A stretch of 64,000 nucleotides of DNA from Sipunculus nudus (Eukaryota > Annelida > Sipuncula > Golfingiida > Sipunculidae): positions 58,177,159 to 58,241,158 of the forward strand of contig CM049313.1 of the NCBI GenBank assembly GCA_026874595.1, written 5' to 3'. A program made the translations under genes and the position numbers. Under the pieces are notes generated by a model that was given only the letters and a program-made list of their open reading frames with translations, did not search any database and had not been told where the DNA came from. Below, piece after piece: positions 50,292 through 57,334 of this stretch. Positions within the stretch are counted from its first letter, which is position 1; every line of letters begins with the position of its first letter.

Positions 50292-51753
50292 AGAACTTGA
50301 AATGTACGCTACTGTGGCCTGTATTTTCCGAGTTGTGGGCCAATATATAATTTTTTAGACCTTATAACCATGACGGCGGTTCTTAAACGTATCCATTTTG
50401 GACTTTTAAGTAATATGAAACAACAGTTCTGCCGTGATTTGTATAATGGTATCCCATTATATTATTGATGTGGTTATTGAACGTTTTAATTTTGTCATTA
50501 ATAACTCTTTCCAGCATGGAAATAGTTTAAGTTACATCTGATACCTTTGAAACTTTCCTGTTATAAATTCGCTCAGCAACTTTATACATGGTGTATATAT
50601 TGTCTGACAAAAGGGAATCAGTGTCGAATTCAGTTATCACATATTATTATTATTATTTTGAATTTTTATTATTATTTTTATTAATTTTCCAAAATCTTAA
50701 TAACAATAATAGTTATAACTTTGATGAAGTAAACAAGTAAATCTATTATAACCACCCTATATTGTTGTTAAGATAGTGTTTGATCCACGTGTATCGTTTC
50801 AGATTGCCGCTGCAGAGTTATGCAGTGTTCAACAGAGTGAGGTGCAGTCTACGGACAAGACAAAGCAGCTGTATGCCGCCTTTGATAATTACATGGAACT
50901 CAAAACTCTTTTACAAGAGGGCAAAACGGTAAGGCCTCAAGATTATACGTGCTATTCTCATTATCCCGGGGAAAAGTCCCCATATGCCAGATTCCACTTT
51001 ATACACATAATATTATTTATGAAGTTGTTTACTGAAATTCTCCTTTTGTTCATTCTGCACCACAGTTTCGATTATGGCTTCATGTAGAATAATACCTGTT
51101 GCTCCATGACACATCCATGTAAATGTTCTTGGAGTTCCTGGGTTTTGCGAAATCGATATTCACACTTATTGTTTCAAACGCGTATTTATATTGCAAAGAT
51201 TCCAACACTTTACTCACAAATTCATTATTCGTTTTACTTCCCGACAACGCTACACCGAAATGGATTTATCACTAAAGTCCAGGGGCGCATAGAGGATTTG
51301 AGAACAGAAGTTAATTGTTCTCAGCCTTGTTCTCATAATGCTAATGATAAAACATGAGAAAGATCCACAGTTAGTGCAAAGAGAAAAATCTAGGTCCCCA
51401 AAACGAGTCTCCTCCCCTCCTCCTGAATCCGAATGTCATGTGAACAAACTGTGGACAGGAAGTTTGTAAAAGGATAGTAGGATTTCATTACTATTCGTAT
51501 AAAACCTGTGTTTAACAGTATGATTATGTATGTCTGAACCCAGCATCCATCAAAATGTACACATAATATTGACCAAATCTGTATTAAAAATGATTTTTTT
51601 CTTCCTTTTTTACTCAAGTTCTATGAGGATCTTATTCGTCTCCTGACCCGATTCTCGGAGGAAACGAATGATTTCTGCATCGAACGTCGCCTAGAAAGAG
51701 ACGAGTTGATAAAAATTCAACCACAACTGAGCCTCCCACGACATGACTACTGA
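32560..51753 (+). CDS. Gene C: CARD fused to two tandem ALIX-type V domains (768 aa, complete)
   Basis: Sixteen coding exons join in exact phase to 2307 nt, that is 768 residues plus stop. Residues 1 to about 92 form a CARD death-fold domain. Residues about 120-440 and 453-765 each align with the V domain of ALIX/PDCD6IP, the arm that binds LYPXnL motifs and ubiquitin and links cargo to ESCRT-III. Landmarks are GGI-x(3)-L at the start of each copy, a proximal helix ending LLSKPE in copy 1, and FY-[KE]-[DE]-x(3)-LL-x-[KR]-F. The V2 end FYEDLIRLLTRF...ERRLERDELIK closely follows ALIX. The BRO1 domain and the proline-rich tail of ALIX are absent. Human ALIX F676 corresponds to F402 and F725. Exons: 32560-32700, 34192-34330, 34847-34946, 35381-35555, 36361-36591, 40710-40866, 42061-42212, 42848-42955, 43446-43569, 44212-44242, 44789-44966, 45579-45800, 46806-46965, 49609-49736, 50803-50928, 51619-51753. 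The role is inferred: a CARD adaptor or ESCRT-linked scaffold. Confidence 0.85.
32905..33075 (-). mobile_element. tRNA-derived SINE in intron 1 of gene C
   Basis: The reverse strand reads TCTGGATAGCTGAGCGGCAA, ACACTCAGCCTTCTCCGCTG and B box GGGTTCGATCCC (plus-strand 33,012-33,023). The SINE tail GGAGGAAGCCGGAGAACTCG lies on the plus strand at its left end. It is the same family as 25,632, 31,653 and 54,690. Confidence 0.8.
34192..34330 (+). CDS. Gene C coding exon 2: second half of CARD
   Basis: A 139-bp exon, acceptor TTTACTAG, donor AAAT/GTTAGT, phase 0 to 1. It encodes residues 48-93: DRHVTNMQQVSALLDHL, EEDWKKFLSCLTTHDHEHV and AKKLQK. The spacing of hydrophobic residues and the W-x(2)-F-[LI]-x-x-L pattern are those of CARD helices 4-6. 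Confidence 0.85.
34847..34946 (+). CDS. Gene C coding exon 3: linker to V domain 1
   Basis: A 100-bp exon, phase 1 to 2, acceptor CTCTTTCAG, donor GATAG/GTAATT. It encodes FNEKMMTSFERKRAEIF and VDRMNDCSLVLD, a helical linker between the CARD and the first V domain. Its phases equal those of exon 10, the corresponding linker before V domain 2. Confidence 0.8.
35381..35555 (+). CDS. Gene C coding exon 4: V domain 1 start
   Basis: A 175-bp exon, phase 2 to 0, encoding FLESKRLPMVLHTEVKIL, VKDAGGIAKLEDTLPTVF and TNNDILDQ. It aligns to the beginning of the ALIX V domain (x-GGI-x(3)-[DE]-x-LPxL ... N-x-[ED]-ILD). Exon 11 is its duplicate (phase 2 to 0, 178 bp, GGIQGINKELEQ ... ILDQ). Confidence 0.85.
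36361..36591 (+). CDS. Gene C coding exon 5: V domain 1
   Basis: A 231-bp phase 0-0 exon starting AGLVLEAAEVYEILRR and ending ADKLIKSRFEEQKSFIDLLS, KPE. It corresponds to the ALIX V-domain segment with A-D-x(8-12)-[YF]-x(6)-I-x-LL-x-KPE. The partner of this exon in the second copy is exon 12. The donor GAA/GTAAGT is strong. Confidence 0.9.
36665..39081 (+). repeat. R1-family element, ~2.4 kb, in intron 5 of gene C
   Basis: It begins TTTTTAGCTCAGCTGACTTT followed by CCGTCGTCCTTCCGTCTGTC and ends TTAAGCGTCATGACCCATG, GGTCACTTGTTG. Inside are degenerate direct repeats of about 150-170 bp carrying AGGTCAAGGTCACAGGA, AACCTTTCATTCC and CACCTACCAA. A short cysteine-rich minus-strand ORF (38,249-38,500) is contained in it. 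Non-coding, shares both termini with copies at 39,215, 47,105 and 20,386. Confidence 0.8.
39215..40226 (+). repeat. R1-family element, ~1 kb, in intron 5 of gene C
   Basis: It starts TTTTGCTCAGATGACTTTCA with the CCGTCCGTCGTCCTTCC run at about 39,264. It ends CTGAGCGTCATGACCTATGG. The interior has repeats with GATCTTGACCTTCAAAG and TGAAGTATTTTCCCCTC. It is the second R1 insertion in the same intron and the same orientation. Confidence 0.75.
40710..40866 (+). CDS. Gene C coding exon 6: V domain 1
   Basis: A 157-bp exon, phase 0 to 1, acceptor TTATTTTAG, donor ATGC/GTATGT. It encodes DKITQVLQQKNSWFSKVEL, then ELESLMEQVRTLKE and SSLESEIKEKEINM. It aligns with the ALIX helix that includes the LLxxLxxVKxER stretch. 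Its partner in copy 2 is exon 13 (phase 0 to 1, LRQLLKGVIPIMTQRYELER). Confidence 0.85.
42061..42212 (+). CDS. Gene C coding exon 7: V domain 1
   Basis: A 152-bp exon, phase 1 to 0, acceptor TTACAG, donor TCA/GTAGGT. It encodes RLMSVTDTGGGSPDVHRLIE, then DHVFSPLQDKVKENLRLHKS. It corresponds to ALIX L-[DE]-x-[VI]-[YF]-x-x-L-x-x-K-V-x-E-[NS]-L. The partner in copy 2 is exon 14. Confidence 0.85.
42848..42955 (+). CDS. Gene C coding exon 8: V domain 1
   Basis: A 108-bp phase 0-0 exon encoding AYEEYNKRLTRTQEYM and SFTRAFAELQGHLEEAHQ. It matches ALIX A-[YF]-x-x-[FY]-x-E-L-x(3)-L-x-E-G. The partner in copy 2 is exon 15 (126 bp, phase 0-0). Confidence 0.85.
43446..43569 (+). CDS. Gene C coding exon 9: V domain 1 end, with F402
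   Basis: A 124-bp exon, phase 0 to 1, beginning FYKDEKVLLDKFKAKVKSFY. F402 is the first codon and aligns to ALIX F676 in KFYNEL. The exon ends with a short linker GAESTGPVT. The partner in copy 2 is exon 16. Confidence 0.85.
44212..44242 (+). CDS. Gene C coding exon 10: micro-exon linker, GC donor
   Basis: A 31-bp exon (phase 1 to 2) encoding KEASNDATF between split codons. It uses the donor TTCAG/GCAAGC, a GC-AG intron with an otherwise ideal consensus. Only this end restores the phase needed by exon 11; reading on leads to TAA at about 44,322. It is the shortened counterpart of exon 3, which has the same phases. Confidence 0.65.
44789..44966 (+). CDS. Gene C coding exon 11: V domain 2 start
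   Basis: A 178-bp exon, phase 2 to 0, acceptor CTACTTCCAG, donor CAG/GTACTA. It encodes LLESTSLPGKLVGFHDVI, VREDGGIQGINKELEQ and RDCAKGILDQ. It is a clear duplicate of exon 4, which begins FLESKRLP and ends ILDQ. Confidence 0.9.
45290..45375 (+). repeat. 3' fragment of an R1-family element
   Basis: The end block GAGCGCCATGACTAG, TTAGCCACTTGTTT resembles the R1 3' terminus, preceded by a TTAGGTCAAAATGACA word. Confidence 0.5.
45579..45800 (+). CDS. Gene C coding exon 12: V domain 2
   Basis: A 222-bp phase 0-0 exon. It encodes AIKMIESDSISDKEFRRKYK, then PLRNKAEYYKTIYNQG and ADTVVKEQYKKHYNAVNTLS. It aligns well to ALIX L-R-x-[QK]-[FY]-K ... N-[FY]-[RK]-x(7)-Q-A-D-x-x-V-K-E-x-[YF]-x-x-[HY]. The donor AGG/GTAAGT is strong. 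Confidence 0.9.
46806..46965 (+). CDS. Gene C coding exon 13: V domain 2
   Basis: A 160-bp exon, phase 0 to 1, acceptor TTTCATCAG, donor TTAT/GTATGT. It encodes DGFAVLPEEVTATQKLRQL and IMTQRYELERNIEKMELD. It aligns to ALIX L-x(2)-LL-x(6)-K-x-E-R-[ED]-x-[LI]-E-x-x-L-K. Confidence 0.85.
47105..49303 (+). repeat. R1-family element, ~2.2 kb, in intron 13 of gene C
   Basis: It begins near GTCTGAAACCATCTGAG with a TCTGTCTGTTCG run and ends TTCAGCTGAGCGTCACGGCC and CATGGGCC. The interior is a degenerate tandem array with unit words AGGTCATGGTGACCTATATT, ATTCTGCAAG, GGGCACAAATCGTATC and TTAGGCATAGAATCTTC-like segments. It is the longest array of this unit type in the window. Confidence 0.8.
49609..49736 (+). 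CDS. Gene C coding exon 14: V domain 2
   Basis: A 128-bp exon, phase 1 to 0, acceptor TATTTCAAG, donor AAG/GTGAGT. It encodes RRLMTGLAFVKSQPRKS, then INQQEELIAQIK. It is the counterpart of exon 7, and NQQEELIAQIK corresponds to ALIX KKQEGLLKNIQ. Confidence 0.8.
49767..49925 (+). repeat. 5' part of another R1-family element
   Basis: CAGCTCACTTCATTTTATGT, TCTCTCTCCTTCTGTCTGTC and TGAGGTCATCGTGACC match the 5' region of R1 copies. No 3' terminus was found nearby, so it is truncated. Confidence 0.5.
50206..50285. repeat. (TCTA)n then (TA)n compound microsatellite
   Basis: A TCTA tetranucleotide run passes directly into a TA run in intron 14 of gene C. Confidence 0.95.
50803..50928 (+). CDS. Gene C coding exon 15: V domain 2
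   Basis: A 126-bp phase 0-0 exon, acceptor TCGTTTCAG, donor ACG/GTAAGG. It encodes IAAAELCSVQQSEVQS, then LYAAFDNYMELKTLLQEGKT. It is very close to ALIX LATAYDNFVELVANLKEG. The exon end stands directly before F725. Confidence 0.9.
51619..51753 (+). CDS. Gene C coding exon 16: end of V domain 2, with F725 and stop
   Basis: A 135-bp terminal exon after acceptor TTTTACTCAAG. It encodes FYEDLIRLLTRFSEETNDF, ERRLERDELIKIQPQLSL and RHDY, then TGA at 51,751-51,753. F725 aligns to ALIX F676. ALIX continues into a proline-rich tail that binds TSG101 and ALG-2; this protein stops within about 16 residues of the ERDEL motif. Confidence 0.9.
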   Translation, partial: FYEDLIRLLTRFSEETNDFCIERRLERDELIKIQPQLSLPRHDY

Positions 51754-51761
51754 AGTTGTTT

Positions 51762-51767
51762 AATAAA
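51762..51767 (+). terminator. Poly(A) signal AATAAA of gene C
   Basis: AATAAA starts nine bases after the stop codon. Such a short 3' UTR is unusual, and later signals may be used instead. Confidence 0.4.
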
Positions 51768-51773
51768 TTTGTA

Positions 51774-53856
51774 AGTGTATAAATACTCTTAAACGTTTAT
51801 TTTAAATCACTAAAACAGATCTTTGTTTTACATATTTATCTTTTCCCTACATTCTGCCAAATGTTTTCCATATATGCCTGTATTAAATAAGCATCTATTG
51901 GTATTCATTATCGTTTATTTAATTTAATCAGGGCTAGTTGCAAAATAGAGTGTCCTTTCCCACATAACAGTGTTTGAATGAGATCTTTCCTACGAAATGA
52001 TAAAAAAAACAAAAATGAAATAATATTCTGAATGAATGGTTATGCTACCGCAGAACTGTGTCAATTGTATTATGACGTTGCCTTTAACAAGAAAATAACT
52101 GGAACCATGTAAAACTTACGGAAACTGATAACACACGTTTTACTTCGTTCATATATTCTTGTCGTAGCAGGCACAGAGTATGGACATAAGTGTTGCAACC
52201 GGGCCATCTAAGATGCTAGTGTTCCCGGTTAACATCAAAATATAAAAACAGAGGCGCAGGACCTACACTTTTCTTTATAGAAGACCGCCTGGATCACTCG
52301 AACGACCTTTTTAAATCTGTATCTCACCATATGTTATGAGTTGCAAGGCATCAACGAGTTTAATGGATCCTTCCTTATCAAAAGTATAGGAGCGTACGTG
52401 ATACAGTTTATAATAACGATGGCCTGGTTCATACGTTCTATTTTATAAATAATAAGTATCGTTTATACAAATTTATGCATACTTATATATTACATATAAG
52501 ATTTATTATAAATTTCTTCCTAAATCATATTGATATTTCATAGGTATACAGTATTATGAATAAATATTATATACATAATTGATTGTTTTATTGTGTGTGT
52601 GCGTGTGGAGAGAGAGAGAGGTAGTGTGTTACAAGATTCGTTTTTAACTGGCCGGTTCAAGATTGTCGAAACAGACTAATTGATTGCATTCCCTGACGGT
52701 GAGTTCCATATAGTGTAAGAAATTTATAAGATAACCATTGACCGGCTGAGCACTAAAACATATTTCTAATCAAAGAAGCATAAGGCACCGAGAACATTCG
52801 TTTCAGATCTCAGTTTGAAAAAAAAGAATACATAGGTACATTTTCTGCACCACAATTTCACTTGATATATTAAAATATTGATTTAATTTAAACAACTTTA
52901 AAGAATTTAAAAAAAGGGATTCCATTTTTTCCGTTCTGAATTTTCCAGTGTGTGTGTGTTATTAACAGTGGACACATCGGTAGGTCAGTATTTTTTCAAG
53001 ACAATTTATTACTCGAGATTGTCCCTCTTAAGACTTAATGACGTAAAATGGAGTTGGAAATTATGTTTAACCATGAAGTGTCAGCTACTTTCTCATCGAC
53101 TCCTGATTGCCGTGTAAAAGAAAACAACCTACCAGGTTAAACTTAACACAACTTTTAAAGAAACATAAATATGAAAAGTTCACTTAATTTATACAGAGCT
53201 TAAATCCCGAGCCTAGCACATGGCGCGACCCAACCGAAGCAGCGTCACATAAACGGAAATGTGGTAGAATATTTATGTATTCATACACCAGATGGCAGTA
53301 AACATCAGAATCCGATTAAACCTCACTTCCGGTTTCAGCTCCATGAAATATGTGAACCGGAACCTTTAAAGGTTCATCATATGTTATTACAATATTATAG
53401 CATTTCTTCGATTACCTTTTTATATAAACAATATTTTTAAATCTTCAATGAGAAGTTTCGTTAAATGCTGAGAATAAGATGAATGCACCCGAATACCATG
53501 AACCCCGGTTTAATACTTTTTGACAAATATATCAGAGAGATATATTTATAACGATAGGAAGCGTGTCCTTTCTTATCAATACAATTAATAATTCAGGTTT
53601 AAAGACTGTAAACAGTTATTGTTAAATGCAAAATGAGTTTAGCTTTTGTAGATGAAATGTCAACCTACCTAAACTTTTTTCCTTGTTTAAAAGCAACACT
53701 TCTGCGCTTGGTGTTCATCTTTAGATTAAACGGTGTCTTTATTCACACCGAAATGTTTACATTAAAATAATATTCTATGGAGTCATGGACGGAATTCAGC
53801 TGAATTTTTTTACAAAATCACATTCTATTACATGTATAATTTTTATAACTATCCAG
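51774..53856. other. Intergenic, no gene seen
   Basis: A+T-rich sequence with short (TG)n and (GA)n runs near 52,592-52,620. No supported exon or mobile element. Confidence 0.5.
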
Positions 53857-53905
53857 GACTGAATGAGAAAGAACAGGATGCGAGCATCATAAAGCATCAT
53901 CATAG
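53857..53905 (+). CDS. Candidate gene D, exon (weak)
   Basis: A 49-bp segment between ACTATCCAG and CATAG/GTAAAT, phase 1 to 2, reading LNEKEQDASIIKHHH. It links in phase with three further candidate exons at 54,068, 54,170 and 56,250. No homology is recognised. Confidence 0.3.
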
Positions 53906-54067
53906 GTAAATAAACCACCTAAGAGCCGGGATATCAGTTAACAGGTATAATGATCTTATATAATCACCCTCGAAACACAGACAATTTTCTTTCTGACTTA
54001 CGTTTTAAGGTTCATTTTATCGCGTATTGATCTAACTTACCTGGATACTTTGTTTTAAATTATAAAG

Positions 54068-54090
54068 GAAAAAGCTTCTTAGGAGATCAG
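54068..54090 (+). CDS. Candidate gene D, micro-exon (weak)
   Basis: A 23-bp segment between TTATAAAG and ATCAG/GTAATC, phase 2 to 1, reading KKLLRRS. It fits the neighbours in phase, but its size makes a chance match possible. Confidence 0.25.
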
Positions 54091-54169
54091 GTAATCAATT
54101 ATACCAATAGGTACAGTTTTATACATCCAGCATTCTCTATACAACCTCAGTCTTCGGCGTAATTCACAG

Positions 54170-54193
54170 GGCCCTCAGACGAATGCACCAGAG
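54170..54193 (+). CDS. Candidate gene D, micro-exon (weak)
   Basis: A 24-bp segment between AATTCACAG and AGAG/GTATGT, phase 1 to 1, reading PSDECTR after a split glycine codon. Confidence 0.25.
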
Positions 54194-54689
54194 GTATGTG
54201 ACCAAGTTATGTTAATACATGTACTAAAGACGATGGTTTTAATGACGTCCTCTACAAACGACCAATTATGTATTACAAGGGTGCCTTATGCCAGTGTGTA
54301 TTAATTCTTTTATACTTTTATTTACTTTTTTATTGAAATACATGTATCGCTGCCAGATAAAAAAAATGATTGCGTGTAGAAGGATATGAAATCATATTAT
54401 AAAAAACACATACTTATATATATAACATACATAACTGTATCACCTTTCATATCATAAATTTTGTAAAATTTAGGTACATCATGTTACAGAGCCGGCGCTT
54501 TATTCAGCCGAATTTCACCACCTCATTTATGTTCATTAAAGGCTCAATCTTCAAAATATATGTTTAAATACGCATACAGTGCACGGGCCTGTGGCAAAAT
54601 CAGAAGACAAACATTGAAAAAAAAAACCCATAAAAATGGCTAGCGGAGCCTTTTGTGATTTATGCTTCTGATGGACCCTTCCAGGTTTT

Positions 54690-54815
54690 GCAATAACCCT
54701 GACCAACCGAATCGTAAAACGCTCGGCTCTCTCCGCTGGCGACCAAGGTTCGATCCCCGAAGTTGCCAAGAAAGTGGGTTGTAGTGGGTCGTCCAAGGTC
54801 TCGGGTTTCCTCCCG
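54690..54815 (+). mobile_element. tRNA-derived SINE
   Basis: AACCCTGACCAACCGAATCG, AACGCTCGGCTCTCTCCGCT and B box GGTTCGATCCCC at 54,747-54,758. The shared SINE tail GTAGTGGGTCGTCCAAGGTC and GGGTTTCCTCCCGG follows. Same family as the other three SINEs. Confidence 0.75.
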
Positions 54816-54947
54816 GCCCTCCGGTTTCCTTCACCTATACAAACGCGACCATCCTAGTCATTGAGAGGGTCCCTTATTAGTTATTAATGCTAGTTGTACA
54901 AAACAAGTGTAATGAATACAGTTTTGTAGAAAGACAAATCCAAATTC

Positions 54948-54949
<2 letters not shown>

Positions 54950-54991
<42 letters not shown>
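54950..54991. repeat. (TA)n microsatellite
   Basis: A TA dinucleotide tract. It produces spurious Y/I-rich ORFs on both strands. Confidence 0.95.
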
Positions 54992-54994
<3 letters not shown>

Positions 54995-55429
54995 GGCTTT
55001 ATAAAAAAAATGAAAGCGACCTCACACGCACACACAAAGAAAATCACCGGGTTAATTCTTAAAAATAAAATGAAAGGGGCCTCTCCACTGATTCGCTGAA
55101 TTAGCGTGAATTGTTCAGCGTGAAACAATAAATGAATATGATTCCTTGAATAATTCTTATCATGAACACCTAACAAAATTTACACTTGAGCATTACTTAA
55201 AACAGATTAAACGAATAAACTGAAAACAAACGGGAAAAATATTCGGAACGAAAGAGTAAACTTTCCTAGCCCTGCGGACTATGTAAAAGGTATGCAAATA
55301 AATATAAGTTTTGGTTAATTTCTACCATGCACGGATCTGTTGTACTAAATTTAAGATTTATCATTCTGTTATACGGTAACCATGGTGTACCATCACGTAG
55401 AAATTTTTACATTTCCATGCATTCTAATG

Positions 55430-56190
55430 GGATTCTTGGACTATCCAGGCCCTTTGAACCCAACGGGTTTAAACCTATGTATTAACAATGGCTATTGCTT
55501 TTTAAGACAAATAAGAAAATTTAATTTGAGACTTCATCGTCAAGCCTGTTCTTATGCCCTTGAAACTCCTGGGTATCAAGTCCCCATAGGCCCTTTCGAT
55601 AACGTTTGATTAAAACTATAAGCTATGACACAAAAGAGAAAAAAAAAATTTCCGCATTAACATGCTAGCATTAAACTCGGCCGTAGAGGAGACAAAGCCC
55701 GAGTAGGGCCCCTTTGAGTCGACCTGATGGCATAGCTAACTACAAATTATGCGGTAACCAGTCTCTTTCAGCGGAGGTAAACGAAGCAAAAGGAGAGCAC
55801 ACGGAAGCTAGGTCTATATAAAAGCCAAAACAGATTTTTTTCATTTTCAAGTATTTTCTGGTGTTCTTCTAGAAACTCCAGAAGGGCCATGGCCCCTTTG
55901 GATCAAGAAACTTTATAAATGTTTCATTAGACACGTGACATTACTCATTCCTAGTCTAAAATAAAATCAAGCGCTACATTTTCAACTATTTCATTGGGCC
56001 CTTTAGGAAATTCCTGACGGGTCCCTTAATTTAGGCCCCTCAATTTCGATTAAAATCTCCATATGCATGCTTCTCCATTGACAAACGGGATGCACATATC
56101 ATCGCATCTATTTCTATTTCTATTTCATTTCTATAAAGGACACACCTGACCGACCCGGGCCCTCGCGGGATCTCCTAACTAAAATTTATT
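55430..56190. repeat. Region with recurring GGGCCCTTT-type words
   Basis: Several degenerate segments resemble each other: AACTCCTGGGTATCAAGTCC with AGGCCCTTTCGAT, AACTCCAGAAGGGCCATGGC with CCCTTTGGATC, and AATTCCTGACGGGTCCCTTA with GGCCCCTCAATTT. This suggests a diverged internal repeat. The ORF at 55,382-55,609 lies in it and has no known motif. Confidence 0.4.
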
Positions 56191-56249
56191 TAAGCTAAAA
56201 TATAAACTAAATGAGACCTACATTTTTGAACATATCATTCTACTCACAG

Positions 56250-56353
56250 GAAATTCCCGAAAAACCGAAATTGTGCTCCCCGAGCTGGGCAGCAAGTATA
56301 ACCCACCGAGAGAGAAACATGATGTAGATCGAGGATCACGTGATCAGTCGGTT
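56250..56353 (+). CDS. Candidate gene D, 3' exon, interrupted by TIR element (weak)
   Basis: The acceptor CTACTCACAG is followed by an open frame in phase 1 reading NSRKTEIVLPELGSKYNPPR, then EKHDVDRGSRDQSV. It runs to the edge of the TIR element at 56,354 and beyond to a stop inside it. The composition is protein-like. It may be the last exon of candidate gene D, or part of the gag of the retroelement downstream, split by the TIR element. Confidence 0.3.
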
Positions 56354-57196
56354 AAGGCGCTGTCACACTCTAGCGTACAGAGCCAGCGTATGAGGAACGT
56401 ATAGACTTTTTGGGCATACGCTGACATACTCTAAAACACGCTAGGGGTACGCTGGAATACGTTTCTAGTACGCCGGGGTACGTCGGTGTACGCTGATGTA
56501 CGCTGACGGCCAAACAATTTTTTGAACATGCACACAAATTTTCAGCGTGTCCCGCCGTATGAATTTTACGCTCCTCATACGTTCCTCATACGCTGAACAC
56601 GCTAGAAGTACGCTGAAGGTACTTTACTCATACGTCGAGTACGCTTCTCATACGTTGAAATTGAGTGGGTCAGGAAACCTAGCGTTAGAGGAGCGTATAA
56701 TGAACGTGTGTCTGACGTGCATCTAACGAATGGCTAACGTTATGATGGTAGTTCTAACGACAGTCTAACGTACTCAACTTATGCCTAACGCGTTCTGAGC
56801 GTATAGCCAACTTATCCCATGCGTATTGCATGCTTATTTCCAGCGTATGACGAAATTCGCGCTGCAACCTTTTATACCCCCCCCCCCGGCTGTGTACTCA
56901 CCTCATACGTTAGGTTGACGTTCCGCATACGTTTCTCAAACGTCGGAGGTACGCTGATATACGTTACTCATACGTGGGTATACGTTCAACTCAAATACAC
57001 ATCACATCTCATACGCTCACATACGCCATGCGTAAGCTACTCATACGCTGACGGTACGCTAGACTGACGTTACTCTTACGGTCATTAACCGAAAATCGAC
57101 CTCATACGCTGAAAAGGTGTGCGTATAAACAATTTTCGAATTATTCGATATGTTCCTCATACGCTGGCTCTATACGCTTGAGTGTGACAGCGCCTT
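56354..57196. mobile_element. 843-bp TIR element with interior of TACG-containing words
   Basis: Terminal inverted repeats of 45 bp (56,354-56,398 and 57,152-57,196) beginning AAGGCGCTGTCACACTC match at 43 of 45 positions. The interior is built largely from dispersed, degenerate copies of TCATACGCTG, GTACGCTGA, CTCATACGTT and TCTAACG-type words on both strands. It has no coding capacity beyond chance ORFs. No clear target-site duplication is visible. Flanks are CAGTCGGTT on the left and TCAGCAATTAGG on the right. A poly-C run lies at about 56,877-56,888. Confidence 0.8.
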
Positions 57197-57334
57197 TCAG
57201 CAATTAGGAGGCATACGTCAGGCGAGGATCAAGGATTTTTTGCAGGGAATGGTCAACGGGTGTCATGCATAAAATTGTTTAAAAATAAAGGTCGTTGGTT
57301 GAGAGCAGAGCGGGTCGAGATCCCCCCCCCCCCA

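Noticed and set aside
54887-55176. ORFs with YIYIYI runs on both strands
   Set aside because: Products of the (TA)n tract. The same reasoning applies to ORFs at 60,065-60,331 and 62,737-62,940.
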